Positions 17,217 through 25,617 of a stretch of DNA of 55,427 nt are shown here, piece by piece (position 1 is the stretch's first letter; each line of letters opens with the position of its first letter). The notes under the pieces are model-generated. The model was not told where the DNA came from and searched no databases. It saw only the letters and a list, made by a program, of their open reading frames with translations. Source of the stretch: an uncultured Faecalibacterium sp. (GTDB taxonomy: Bacteria; Bacillota; Clostridia; Oscillospirales; Ruminococcaceae); NCBI GenBank assembly GCA_900772565.1, contig CAAHET010000086.1, forward strand, positions 1-55,427. Reading direction: 5' to 3'. The translations under genes and the position numbers were made by a program.

Positions 17217-17230
17217 TGTAAACGTTTTCA
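17217..17230. promoter_or_regulatory. LacI-type operator
   Basis: TGTAAACGTTTTCA is a near-perfect palindrome with the CG centre typical of LacI-family operators. It lies in the transcript start region of the lacI promoter, 34-48 bases before the start codon. Confidence 0.7.
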
Positions 17231-17235
17231 TGTTT

Positions 17236-17264
17236 ATTATAAATCCGTTTCACATTTCCCGCAA
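17236..17264 (-). promoter_or_regulatory. Promoter of the lacI-HAD operon
   Basis: -35 TTGCGG (17259-17264), 17-base spacer, -10 TATAAT (17236-17241), reading leftward. Confidence 0.7.
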
Positions 17265-17376
17265 GAGGTGCAATGACCGTTTTTCTGTGGGGCCATCCGC
17301 TGTTTTTTTGGTTGTTTTGCACAACACAGCTGTCTATGCTTTCCGATTTACCACCAGATTTGCAAAAACGTTGTGC

Positions 17377-18174
17377 TTACACAAGTCCCATACTGATGGC
17401 GCGCACGATAAGCCCCAGCACCAGCACCGCCAGAACAATGCCCAGCGCCACCCTGCTCTCGCCGCCGGTCTGCTGCTTTTTGCTACGGGTCGTCGTGCTG
17501 CGGTTCTGCTTTGTACCGGTGCTGCGGCTGCGGGCAGGGGTATTCTGCCGCCCGGCAGTGCTTTTGGTGGTGCGGCTCTGTTGTGCGCCGCGGGGCTTGC
17601 TGCGGGCAGCAGCCTTTCCCTGCTGTGTGTTCTGCGGGCTGCTCTGGCGCGCTTTAAGGGGTTTGCCCTCGCTGCACCGGCTCAGATAATCCTCGGCTTC
17701 GCGGTAATACTGCGCCAGCTCGTTTTCTTTAAAGGCGGTACCGGCGTAGCCCTCCTCCAGCGCCTCGATGGCTTCGTTGAACAGCAGGGCCGCCTGTGCG
17801 CCGTCCGCTGCAACTGCCGCGTGGGCAGCCTCGTTGCGGGCGGTGCGGATGGCGTTGCAGGCATGGCGGGCGGCAGAGGGGTGTGCCGTGTTGCCCAGCA
17901 GGTCCAGTGGACGGGCAGCATCGGTCTCCGGGTCCAGCAGCACCCGCATACACAGGGTGGTGTCCAGCTGCTGCCAGCTGGTCTTGCCGGTAAGATCCGG
18001 CATACGGTCGTAGTAATCCGGGCTTTCCTGCTTGCGGGTGGCAATATGCTCCAGCAGCGCATCCAGACTGTGCGCCCCGGGCTTGCGCTCCCAGTGCCAG
18101 CGCAGCAGGCGGCGGCTGATCTCATCGCAGGCGGTCTTGATCTCAAAAGCCACCTGTAAGGCTTGTTCCGGCAT
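17377..18174 (-). CDS. HEPN-like protein with basic linker and C-terminal membrane anchor
   Basis: A 265-residue protein without an assured family. Residues 1-165 are helical. They carry the segment SWQQLDTTLCMRVLLDPE (66-83) and then R113-N114-x3-H118 (RNEAAH), an arrangement like the Swt1-type HEPN domain, where an RNxxxH motif marks RNA-binding or ribonuclease activity. Residues 170-240 are a disordered linker rich in K, R, Q, S and T. Residues 241-260 (RVALGIVLAVLVLGLIV) form a C-terminal membrane segment with almost nothing after it, so the HEPN part should face the cytoplasm. The ATG at 18174 has AAAGGA upstream. It follows the zinc-ribbon gene by 74 bases, across a weak hairpin. The HEPN call is inference from motif spacing. 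Confidence 0.5.
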   Translation of the reverse strand: MPEQALQVAFEIKTACDEISRRLLRWHWERKPGAHSLDALLEHIATRKQESPDYYDRMPDLTGKTSWQQLDTTLCMRVLLDPETDAARPLDLLGNTAHPSAARHACNAIRTARNEAAHAAVAADGAQAALLFNEAIEALEEGYAGTAFKENELAQYYREAEDYLSRCSEGKPLKARQSSPQNTQQGKAAARSKPRGAQQSRTTKSTAGRQNTPARSRSTGTKQNRSTTTRSKKQQTGGESRVALGIVLAVLVLGLIVRAISMGLV

Positions 18175-18200
18175 GATATTTCCTTTCTGTGCAATGCACA

Positions 18201-18234
18201 CAAAAGGCGGAGAAGGCACGCTGCCCCCTCCGCC
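18201..18234 (-). terminator. Weak terminator-like hairpin between the two anchored-protein genes
   Basis: GGCGGAG (18206-18212) pairs with CTCCGCC (18228-18234). Leftward it is followed by TTTTG, so it may reduce expression of the HEPN-like gene. Confidence 0.4.
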
Positions 18235-18248
18235 GGGATGAACTTATA

Positions 18249-19304
18249 TTACAGCACGAACTGGTAGTACACAAAGCCGCACAGCGCAATGGCTGCGCAC
18301 AGGATGGCCGTAATGGGCGGCACCCAGCGGATCAGCGCTTCTGCCACGCTGTCCCGGCTGTCCTCGTACTCTTCGTCCTCCTCCACAGGCGCGGCCTGAC
18401 GTACCGGAGCCGGTGCCGGACGGTGGGCGGCGGCAGGCATCACACGGGTGCCCTCGTCTGCCGCAGCAGCGCCGGAAAGCGGTGCGCGGGCAGAATCGTC
18501 CAGCACCCGGGTAGGCTCCGAGATGGGCTGGACAGGGGCAGCCTTCGGCTGGTAAGCCGTTGCACCCATGACCCGGGTGGGCTCCTCTACGGGCGCTGCC
18601 GGGGCGGCAGGGGCTGCACCCACGATGCGGGTAGGCTCCTCCACCGCAGCAGGCGCTGCGGGAGCCGCCGGGGCGTTGAGGGGCATTTCCATCTCGTCTG
18701 CCGGGGCAGCGGGCTGCAACAGGGTGTTCAGCGCGTTCTGCAGCAGGATGCGGTCACAACCGCACTCCGAGCAATACACGGTGTCCTCCTCGGTGGGGTG
18801 GAAGGCACCGCAGGCGCAGTACCAGCCATTCTCGAACACCTGCGGCTGATACTTGAGCCCGGTGCGGTTCATGCGGGCTTCCAGCGCCTTTTGCAGCTCC
18901 GGGGCCAGACGGCGGGGTGCAGGCAGGCGCACACGCTTAATGCCATCCAGATGCACCACGCGCTTGCCGTTGTACACATTGCACAGCGAAACATCCACGC
19001 TGGTGATGGCCTTTGCCGTGATGAACACGGCATCGTCCTGCCCGAACAGCTCGCCGGGCTTTACCTGCAGATCCCGGTACTCGAACTTATCCTCGCACAG
19101 GATCACACCGTCCACGCCCTTGCACTTGAAATGGATCTCCAGTGCGGTCAGGGTCACGCGGGAAATATTCTTGAAGGTCAGGCAGACAGCGTGTTCGCCG
19201 CTGACATCCCCCTTGAGCAGCTCCACGCAGACGAACTGCACCGGGCTGCCGGGAGTATAGTAGTTTGCACGGGTCTGGGCGACCGGGTTAAAATTTTCCT
19301 CCAC
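18249..19304 (-). CDS. Zinc-ribbon protein with E-x-T-R-V repeats and C-terminal membrane anchor
   Basis: A 351-residue protein of unknown function. Residues 1-130 look like a beta-sandwich domain. A zinc ribbon follows at 161-183 (WYCACGAF, then YCSECGCD: C163, C165, C178, C181/C183). Residues 200-310 are an Ala/Pro-rich linker with four spaced motifs: EEPTRIV (222-228), EPTRVM (241-246), EPTRVL (263-268) and EGTRVM (284-289). Such threonine-centred repeats resemble phosphothreonine sites read by FHA domains. Acidic residues 308-318 precede a membrane segment at about 328-349. The start is GTG at 19304 with AAGGAG eight bases before it. It lies 26 bases after ftsH, implying co-transcription. 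Confidence 0.6.
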   Translation of the reverse strand: MEENFNPVAQTRANYYTPGSPVQFVCVELLKGDVSGEHAVCLTFKNISRVTLTALEIHFKCKGVDGVILCEDKFEYRDLQVKPGELFGQDDAVFITAKAITSVDVSLCNVYNGKRVVHLDGIKRVRLPAPRRLAPELQKALEARMNRTGLKYQPQVFENGWYCACGAFHPTEEDTVYCSECGCDRILLQNALNTLLQPAAPADEMEMPLNAPAAPAAPAAVEEPTRIVGAAPAAPAAPVEEPTRVMGATAYQPKAAPVQPISEPTRVLDDSARAPLSGAAAADEGTRVMPAAAHRPAPAPVRQAAPVEEDEEYEDSRDSVAEALIRWVPPITAILCAAIALCGFVYYQFVL

Positions 19305-19330
19305 GATGCTCGCTCCTTTCCTAAAAAAGC

Positions 19331-21466
19331 TTAGTCCTGCTGCTCCGGGGCGTCCGGCTGCGGCACTTCCGGCTGGGCAGGCTCGGCCTGCTCAGCGGGT
19401 TCGGCGCGCTCAGCGGTCTCCGCAGGCTCTGCGGGCTGCACCGGGGCAGGCTGCACGGTCTGGTCGGGCTTTGCCTGCTCAGGCTTTGCGTCCTCGCAGG
19501 GGGGCAGGGTGCCGCCGGCCATAATGGTGTTGAACTGCTCCTCGTTGAGCTTTTCGCGCTCCATCAGAGCCTTGGCCAGCGCATGGAGCTGGTCGATGTG
19601 CTCCGTCAGGGTGCGGCGGCAGGTCTCGTAGGCTTCGTCGATGATATCACGGGTCTCGCTGTCGATCTCGGCAGCAGTGGTCTCGCTGTAGCCCTTGCCC
19701 TGACCAAGGTCGCGGCCAAGGAAGGTCTCCTCCTGCGAGGTACCGTAGACCACGGGACCCAGACGCTCGGAGAAGCCGTAGCGGGTGATCATCTGGCGGG
19801 CGATGTTGGTGGCCTGCTGCAGGTCGTTGGAAGCACCGGTGGAGATGTCCTCCAAGATCAGCTGCTCGGCCACGCGGCCGCCCAAGCTGGACACGATGTC
19901 CTCAAACATCTCGCCCTTGGTCACATAGCTGCGGTCCTTCTCGGGCAGATACATGGTGTAGCCGCCGGCCTGACCGCGCGGGATGATGGTGATCTCGTGC
20001 ACGCGGGGATGATGCTTGCAGTAGAAGCCTGCCACTGCGTGACCGGCCTCGTGGTAGGCGGTGAGCTTTTTCTCCTCCGGGGTGACCACGCGGCTCTTCT
20101 TCTCGGGGCCAGCCATCACCTTCATGGAAGCTTCCTCGATGTCCTCCATGGTAATGGCCTTGCGGTTGCGGCGGGCTGCCAGCAGCGCGGCCTCGTTGAC
20201 AAGGTTCTCAAGGTCTGCGCCGGCAAAACCGGCGGTGCGCTGGGCAATGACCTTCAGAGAGACGTCCGGTGCAAGGGGCTTGTTGCGGGTGTGCACCTTC
20301 AGGATCTCCTCGCGGCCCTTGACATCCGGCAGACCCACATAGACCTGACGATCAAAGCGGCCGGGACGCAGCAGCGCCTTATCCAGAATATCAGCACGGT
20401 TGGTGGCGGCCATGACGATGATGCCGTCGTTGGCTTCAAAGCCGTCCATCTCCACCAGCAGCTGGTTCAAGGTCTGCTCGCGCTCATCGTGACCGCCGCC
20501 CAGACCTGCGCCGCGCTGACGACCCACAGCGTCGATCTCATCAATGAAGATGATGCAGGGCATGGTCTTTTTGGCCTTGTCGAACAGGTCGCGCACACGG
20601 GATGCGCCCACGCCGACGTACATCTCCACAAAGTCAGAGCCGGAGATGGAGTAGAAGGGCACCCCGGCCTCGCCTGCACAGGCACGCGCCAGCAGGGTCT
20701 TACCGGTACCCGGAGGGCCCACCAGCAGCACGCCGTGAGGGATGCGGGCACCCAGCGTATTGAACTTATCCGGGCTCTTGAGGAACTCCACAACTTCCTT
20801 GAGTTCCTCTTTTTCCTCGTCCTCACCGGCCACATCAGCAAAGGTGGCAGTCTTTTTGTTCTCGTGCTCGTCCTTCACTCTGGCTTTGCCTACGTTCATG
20901 ATGCCGCCGCCACCGGCGCCGCCGCGCATCATGGAGAACAGCAGGAAACCGGTGCAGCCCAGCATAGCCAGATAGAACAGGATCTCCATCCAAGGGATGG
21001 TCTCCTTGGCAGGCACATAGTCGTACACCATGGGCGCGTCGGGGTTAGCTGCATCGTACTGGGCGATGTAGTCCGACACATGGTCCACGAACATCCGGGC
21101 GTAGGGCAGCTTATAGCTGACCGTCTCGGTGCCGTCCTCGTTCTTCTTTACCCCGGTGGGGGCAGAGGAAGAGGAGGACAGCAGGCCGGAAAGCAGCCCG
21201 CCCGTGGACTGGGTAGTGCTCTGCTCGGCAGCGTTGGGCAGCTCCTGTGTGCCCTCCTTCAGGGTCATGGTGATCACGCCGGTATTCAGATCCAGCGAGA
21301 ATTTGGTGACCTGATTGCTCTCAAAATAGTGTACCACCGTGGAATAAGCCATGGAGGAGCCGCTGGCGCTGCCGCCGGTGCCGCCCAGCACCGACCACAC
21401 CATCAGCACGGCTGCCAGCACAATGGCGATCACCAGCGGATTGAAACGGGGTTTCTTCGGTTGCAA
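19331..21466 (-). CDS. ftsH: ATP-dependent zinc metalloprotease FtsH
   Basis: A 711-residue membrane-bound AAA+ protease that degrades unassembled or damaged membrane and cytosolic proteins. Two membrane segments (about 10-27 and 158-180) flank an extracytoplasmic domain. Walker A GPPGTGKT is at about 250-257, Walker B IIFIDEID follows near 306, and the zinc site HEAGH is at about 472-476. The last 60 residues are a repetitive tail of Pro, Glu, Ala and Gln, unusual for the family. I place the start at TTG 21466, nine bases after GGAG; another TTG three codons upstream touches that RBS and is less likely. It follows hpt, as in many Firmicutes (tilS-hpt-ftsH). Confidence 0.96.
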   Translation of the reverse strand: MQPKKPRFNPLVIAIVLAAVLMVWSVLGGTGGSASGSSMAYSTVVHYFESNQVTKFSLDLNTGVITMTLKEGTQELPNAAEQSTTQSTGGLLSGLLSSSSSAPTGVKKNEDGTETVSYKLPYARMFVDHVSDYIAQYDAANPDAPMVYDYVPAKETIPWMEILFYLAMLGCTGFLLFSMMRGGAGGGGIMNVGKARVKDEHENKKTATFADVAGEDEEKEELKEVVEFLKSPDKFNTLGARIPHGVLLVGPPGTGKTLLARACAGEAGVPFYSISGSDFVEMYVGVGASRVRDLFDKAKKTMPCIIFIDEIDAVGRQRGAGLGGGHDEREQTLNQLLVEMDGFEANDGIIVMAATNRADILDKALLRPGRFDRQVYVGLPDVKGREEILKVHTRNKPLAPDVSLKVIAQRTAGFAGADLENLVNEAALLAARRNRKAITMEDIEEASMKVMAGPEKKSRVVTPEEKKLTAYHEAGHAVAGFYCKHHPRVHEITIIPRGQAGGYTMYLPEKDRSYVTKGEMFEDIVSSLGGRVAEQLILEDISTGASNDLQQATNIARQMITRYGFSERLGPVVYGTSQEETFLGRDLGQGKGYSETTAAEIDSETRDIIDEAYETCRRTLTEHIDQLHALAKALMEREKLNEEQFNTIMAGGTLPPCEDAKPEQAKPDQTVQPAPVQPAEPAETAERAEPAEQAEPAQPEVPQPDAPEQQD

Positions 21467-21505
21467 AAAAATCAACTCCAGTTCTGGATTTTTATAATAG
21501 ACACG

Positions 21506-22054
21506 TTACTTCGTGTAGACCTCGGGCTTCAGCACGCCGACATAGGGCAGGTTGCGATATTTTTCATCGTAGTCAAGGCCGTAGCCCACCACGAACTCGT
21601 CCGGCACCTGAAAGCCCTCGTAATCCGGCTGGATGTCGGCCTTGCGGCGGCTGGGCTTATCAAGGATGGTGCAGATCTTAACGGAGTTCGGGTTGCGCAT
21701 CTTGAGCATGGGCACAAGGTTGGACAGGGTGACGCCGGTGTCCAGAATGTCCTCCACGATCAGCACATCCTTGCCGGACAGATCGCCGTCCAGATCCTTG
21801 ATGATCTTGACCAGACCGCTGGTGGTGGTGTTGCTGCCGCCGTAGCTGGAGACCACCATAAAGTCGATATTGCAGGGGATGCTCACCGCCCGCATCAGGT
21901 CGGCCATAAAGACCACCGAACCCTTGAGGATGGACACCAGCACCAGATTTTTACCGGCATAGTCCCGGCTGATCTGAGCGCCCAGCTCTGCCACCTTGGC
22001 CTTCAGCTGCTCTTCGCTGACCAGAACGGTCTTGACATCATCGTGCATACTCAT
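21506..22054 (-). CDS. hpt: Hypoxanthine phosphoribosyltransferase
   Basis: A 182-residue purine salvage enzyme that joins hypoxanthine or guanine to PRPP. The PRPP-binding signature VLIVEDILDTGVTLS is intact, SILKGSVVFMADLMR lies before it, and DEFVVGYGLDYDEKYRNLPYV minus its ends marks the C-terminal base-recognition region. The ATG at 22054 has AGGAGG nine bases upstream. It overlaps the end of tilS by 17 bases, so translation is probably coupled. The tilS-hpt-ftsH order is classical for Firmicutes, where TilS and Hpt can also act together on ftsH transcription in Bacillus. Confidence 0.96.
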   Translation of the reverse strand: MSMHDDVKTVLVSEEQLKAKVAELGAQISRDYAGKNLVLVSILKGSVVFMADLMRAVSIPCNIDFMVVSSYGGSNTTTSGLVKIIKDLDGDLSGKDVLIVEDILDTGVTLSNLVPMLKMRNPNSVKICTILDKPSRRKADIQPDYEGFQVPDEFVVGYGLDYDEKYRNLPYVGVLKPEVYTK

Positions 22055-23474
22055 TTGTTTTTTCCTCCTGTGTTTCGATCTCTGCATCCAAGTGCAGGAT
22101 CCATCTGCTTTCCGTGTCCGGTGCAAGGCCATCGGCAAAGCCTTCCCCACACACCCATAAAATTTCGCTTCCGCTGGCCAGCAGCGGCAGCGTATCCCGC
22201 AGTTTGTTCGGGACACCGGCCTCGTTCATCCACTTTCGCAGCGGTTTGCTCAAACCCCGCCCCGCAGGCCGGAAGCGGTCTCCCGGCTGTCGGGCACGCA
22301 GAACAAGACTAGTGTACAACGTAGTTATTCTAGCATAATCCGCCCGATTTTTTAAGTCTTTTTTATGAACGACTTGTATTTTTTCTTCAAAATCGGCTGT
22401 TAACAGCTCTGCTTTCCCTTTCCAGCCCCCGCGCAGCCGGAATTTCGGCTGTTTTTCGGGTAAAAAGGGTACTTGCTGCGGCGCGCTCTCCGGCTGCCGG
22501 GGCAGCGCGTCCGGCAGCGTTTCCTGCCGCAGACAACCGTTCCCGGCGCAAAAGCGCACCTGCTCGGTCAGCTGTACCGCGCCGCTGCCCTGCCGCACCA
22601 CAGCACACAGCAGCTGCACATATTTTTCCTCTGCATCCCGCACCGGGGCCACAAGGCTGTGCAGGGCAGTTTCCAGCAGCAGCGGGTCTGCCGCCTGCAA
22701 GGGTACCAGCTGCCATGCCGGTTCTGCGCCGGGCAGGCGTGCCGCTGCCAGAAGTTTTGCAGCCCCGGCGGCAAGGTAGGCATCTGCCCGGGCGGCCTTT
22801 TCACAGAACCGTGCCAGATTCTGCACCGCTGCCGCGTTGGTGCTTTCCAGCGCAGGCAGGGCGCTGTGGCGCAGCCGGTTGCGGGCGTAGGCATCGGTGT
22901 CGTTGGTCTCATCGGTGACCCACGGCTGCCCCGCTGCCCGGCAGACGGCCTCGGTCTCGGCACGGCTCAGGCAAAGCAGCGGGCGCAGGTAGTACCCGCG
23001 CCTTGGCCGGATGCCGCCCGCACCGTGCAGCCCGGTGCCGCGCGCCAGCCGCAGCAGCAGCGTTTCGGCCTGATCATTTGCAGTATGGGCCGTGGCGATG
23101 GCATCTATCCCCTGCCCTTGCAGCTGCGCAAAGGCCGTGTAGCGCAGGCGGCGCGCCCAGTCCTCCCCGGCGTGCGCCGGGGGCAGAGCCAACTCTGCCG
23201 CATGGAACACCTGTAGCGGCACGCCCAAGCGGGCGCATTCCGCCCTCACAAAGGCTTCGTCCCGGTCGGCGCTCTGCCCGCGCAGACCGTGGTTCACATG
23301 GCAAGCAGAGAGCGTATAGCCGAACTTCGGCTGCAACTGCCGCAGCAAAAGCAGCAGCGCCATGCTGTCTGCCCCGCCGGAAACTGCCGCCGCCAGCCGC
23401 AGCGGTGCGCCGGGCTGCAAAAGCCCCTCGCGGGTGCAGAAATCCTCCACCCGGGCAAGAATCGCGGTATCCAT
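22038..23474 (-). CDS. tilS: tRNA(Ile)-lysidine synthase
   Basis: A 478-residue PP-loop ATPase that converts C34 of the minor isoleucine tRNA to lysidine, allowing AUA decoding. The PP-loop SGGADS is at residues 32-37, HVNHGLRG follows, and ATAHTANDQAETLLLRL is the family's substrate-contact motif. RNRLRHSALPAL begins the tRNA-binding part, and the C-terminal TilS substrate domain ends with RKWMNEAGVPNKLRDTLPL. The start ATG shares a base with the dnaB stop (TGATG) and the end overlaps hpt by 17 bases, so the whole run is tightly coupled. Confidence 0.95.
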   Translation of the reverse strand: MDTAILARVEDFCTREGLLQPGAPLRLAAAVSGGADSMALLLLLRQLQPKFGYTLSACHVNHGLRGQSADRDEAFVRAECARLGVPLQVFHAAELALPPAHAGEDWARRLRYTAFAQLQGQGIDAIATAHTANDQAETLLLRLARGTGLHGAGGIRPRRGYYLRPLLCLSRAETEAVCRAAGQPWVTDETNDTDAYARNRLRHSALPALESTNAAAVQNLARFCEKAARADAYLAAGAAKLLAAARLPGAEPAWQLVPLQAADPLLLETALHSLVAPVRDAEEKYVQLLCAVVRQGSGAVQLTEQVRFCAGNGCLRQETLPDALPRQPESAPQQVPFLPEKQPKFRLRGGWKGKAELLTADFEEKIQVVHKKDLKNRADYARITTLYTSLVLRARQPGDRFRPAGRGLSKPLRKWMNEAGVPNKLRDTLPLLASGSEILWVCGEGFADGLAPDTESRWILHLDAEIETQEEKTNEYAR

Positions 23475-24874
23475 CAACGCTTGAAGTCCACATCCATAAA
23501 GCGGGTGTGGGCACCATCCCAGCCCAGCGGCACGGTGCTGGTCTCGCCGTGACGGTTCTTTGCCACGATGCACTCGGCAGTATCGGCATCCACCTCGGCG
23601 CCGTCCGGGTTCTGGCTGGCGTAGTAGGAATCACGGTACAAGAACAGAACGCAGTCTGCGTCCTGCTCGATGGAACCGGAGTCGCGCAGGTCCGAAAGCT
23701 GCGGGCGGTGGCTGGAGTTGTTGCCCTGCTTTTCCACCGCACGGGACAGCTGACTCAGCGCGATGATGGGCACGTTCAGTTCCTTAGCCATGATCTTCAG
23801 GTTACGGGTGATGGAGCTGATCTCCTGCACGCGGTTCTCGCTGCGCTGGCCGGTGGTCATCAGCTGCAAGTAGTCGATGACGATCAGGCCCACGTTGGGG
23901 CGGGCAGGGTCCTGATTCACCCGGCGGATCTTGGCCTTCATCTCGGTGATGGTGATGCCGGAGGTATCATCCATATAGATCGGTGCATCGTGCAGTTTTT
24001 CAGTCGCCAGCGCCAGATACTCCCAGTCCTCGGCGCGCAGCGCACCGGTGCGGAAGGCCTGACTGTCGATACCGGCCTCCGACGAGAGGATGCGGTTGGT
24101 CAGCTGTTCCTTGGTCATTTCCAAGCTGAAGATGGCCACCGGCACCTTTTGCTGCATGGCCACGCGGGTGGCGATGTTCAGCGCAAAGCTCGTCTTGCCC
24201 ATACCGGGACGGGCTGCCAGAATGACCAGATCGCCGCGGCCAAGGCCGGTAAGCACGGTGTCCAGCAGACGGAAGCCGGTGGGGATGCCCTTGTACTTGT
24301 CCGCATCCGGGCCGCTGATCTTTTGCAGGTTGGTCAGCGTTTCCACCATGCTGGACGAAAGCGGGGTCAGGGCGCTGGAATCGCGGCCGGAGCGGATCTC
24401 GTAGATGCGCTGCTCGGCGTTTTCCAGCAGAAGGTCGGCGTCCGGCTCGTCCCCGGCGTCCTGCAAGATGTCCTTGGCAACGCCCATCAGCTGGCGCACC
24501 AGATATTTTTCCTGCACGATTTGGGCATAAGCCTTTACGTTGGAGATGCTGGGCACCGTTTCCGCCAGACCGGTCAGGTAGATCTTGGCCTCGTCTGCAC
24601 TGGGGAACACACCATCGGACACCACTGCATCCAGCAGGGTGACAAAATCGATGGTCTGGTCGTTGGTGAACAGGCGCAGCATCTCGATCCAGATCTGGGC
24701 GTTCTGCCGGGTGTAGAACATTTCCGGTTTGATGATCTCCACCAGATCGGTCAGGGTGTCGGGCTTGAGCAGCACCGCGCCCAGCACGCTCTGCTCCGCC
24801 TGCATATTGTAGGGCAGATTGATGCCCACGCTCTCCAGATTCAGTTCATTGGAATAACGTCGTTCGTTCGGCAT
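23474..24874 (-). CDS. dnaB: Replicative DNA helicase DnaB
   Basis: A 466-residue hexameric helicase that unwinds DNA at the replication fork. The N-terminal primase-contact domain (about 15-120, from NMQAEQSVLGAVLL) precedes the RecA-like motor with Walker A ARPGMGKTS at 221-229, IFSLEM, Walker B LIVIDYLQLM, and QLSRAVE. The family length is 440-470, so it is complete. The start ATG has AAGGA upstream. It follows rplI across a hairpin and is called dnaC in Bacillus nomenclature. The rplI-dnaB linkage is widely conserved in Firmicutes. Confidence 0.97.
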   Translation of the reverse strand: MPNERRYSNELNLESVGINLPYNMQAEQSVLGAVLLKPDTLTDLVEIIKPEMFYTRQNAQIWIEMLRLFTNDQTIDFVTLLDAVVSDGVFPSADEAKIYLTGLAETVPSISNVKAYAQIVQEKYLVRQLMGVAKDILQDAGDEPDADLLLENAEQRIYEIRSGRDSSALTPLSSSMVETLTNLQKISGPDADKYKGIPTGFRLLDTVLTGLGRGDLVILAARPGMGKTSFALNIATRVAMQQKVPVAIFSLEMTKEQLTNRILSSEAGIDSQAFRTGALRAEDWEYLALATEKLHDAPIYMDDTSGITITEMKAKIRRVNQDPARPNVGLIVIDYLQLMTTGQRSENRVQEISSITRNLKIMAKELNVPIIALSQLSRAVEKQGNNSSHRPQLSDLRDSGSIEQDADCVLFLYRDSYYASQNPDGAEVDADTAECIVAKNRHGETSTVPLGWDGAHTRFMDVDFKR

Positions 24875-24922
24875 AGTAGTTTGTCCTTATCCAAAATCCA
24901 AAGCATCCTGTAAAGCCAAAAA

Positions 24923-24946
24923 GCGCCCCCTGCTGTGAGGGGGCGC
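24923..24946 (-). terminator. Terminator-like hairpin between rplI and dnaB
   Basis: GCGCCCCC (24923-24930) pairs with GGGGGCGC (24939-24946). Leftward it is followed by TTTTTGG, the shape of an intrinsic terminator inside the rplI-dnaB unit. It may lower dnaB expression relative to the abundant ribosomal protein. Confidence 0.65.
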
Positions 24947-24960
24947 AAACGGCACACAGA

Positions 24961-25416
24961 TCAGGCCTGTTCCACTTCCACCTGGATCTTGAAGGAAGCC
25001 ACGACGCCAACGTACAGACGGACCTTGCCGTTGAACACGCCGGCATCCTTGATGTCCTTGGTCTCCAGCTCGATCTTCTTTTTGTCGATGGGTGCACCTG
25101 CCAGCGCAGCCAGTGCTTCGGCAACTTCCTTGCCGGTCACCTTGCCGTGCAGACGGCCGGATGCGCCGCCCTTGGCCTTGATGGTCACGGTCTTGCCTTC
25201 GATCTTGGCAGCCAGAGCCTTGGCGGCTGCCACATTCTCAGCCTCGTGGAAATCGGCTGCGGCCTCCTTGCCGCGCGCCATGTTCACAGCGCTGGCATCT
25301 GCCACAGCGGCCAGCTTGCGCGGGAACAGGTAGTTGCGGGCGTAGCCGTCGGAGACCTCGTGGATCTCGTCCTTCTTGCCAATGCCCTTGATATCCTGCT
25401 TCAGAATCACTTTCAT
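24961..25416 (-). CDS. rplI: Ribosomal protein bL9
   Basis: A 151-residue large-subunit ribosomal protein that binds 23S rRNA near the L1 stalk base. The N-terminal domain is typical (MKVILKQDIKGIGKK, then VSDGYARNYLFPRKLA), followed by the long connecting helix (about 40-75) and the C-terminal domain with GGASGRLHGKVT. The ATG at 25416 lies after GAGGGA; an upstream in-frame ATG is less well placed. It has its own promoter (25467-25495), unlike the usual read-through from gdpP in Bacillus. Confidence 0.97.
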   Translation of the reverse strand: MKVILKQDIKGIGKKDEIHEVSDGYARNYLFPRKLAAVADASAVNMARGKEAAADFHEAENVAAAKALAAKIEGKTVTIKAKGGASGRLHGKVTGKEVAEALAALAGAPIDKKKIELETKDIKDAGVFNGKVRLYVGVVASFKIQVEVEQA

Positions 25417-25437
25417 GATAGTATCCCTCACTTCTCA

Positions 25438-25453
25438 CCGGAAAACCGGTGCA
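25438..25453 (-). other. Leader hairpin of rplI
   Basis: CACCGG and CCGGTG form a six-bp stem closed by an AAAA tract, between the rplI promoter and start codon. Its role is unknown; it may stabilise the message. Confidence 0.45.
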
Positions 25454-25466
25454 GTCTTATAATATT

Positions 25467-25495
25467 AGTATAGCGCATTTGTCGTTTTTGGGCAA
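25467..25495 (-). promoter_or_regulatory. Promoter of rplI
   Basis: -35 TTGCCC (25490-25495), 17-base spacer, -10 TATACT (25467-25472), reading leftward. Confidence 0.65.
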
Positions 25496-25540
25496 GAGGA
25501 AGCGGGGCAGCATTTCAAATGTCCTCCGCTGCACCCCTAC

Positions 25541-25588
25541 CCCCTCAGTCGCCTGCGGCGACAGCTCCCCCAAGGGGACGCCTTTTTT
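25541..25588. repeat. REP-like palindromic repeat, solo half unit
   Basis: CCCCTCAGTCGCCTGCGGCG is followed by ACAGCTCCCCCAAGGGGACG and a T-run. It carries two hairpins, GTCGC/GCGAC and CCCC/GGGG, and matches the left half of the 38196-38326 element, where the first stem is GTCAC/GTGAC. It lies just after the glf stop codon. Confidence 0.6.
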
Positions 25589-25617
25589 GCGGCGGCAAAC
25601 CGGGGCAGTTACGCTCT

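Noticed and set aside
21466..21475. TTG at 21475 as the ftsH start
   Set aside because: It directly abuts the GGAG ribosome binding site; TTG at 21466 has normal spacing.
19583..22312. A 909-codon rightward frame opposite ftsH and hpt
   Set aside because: It mirrors the codon bias of real genes on the other strand, resembles no protein and spans two genuine genes.
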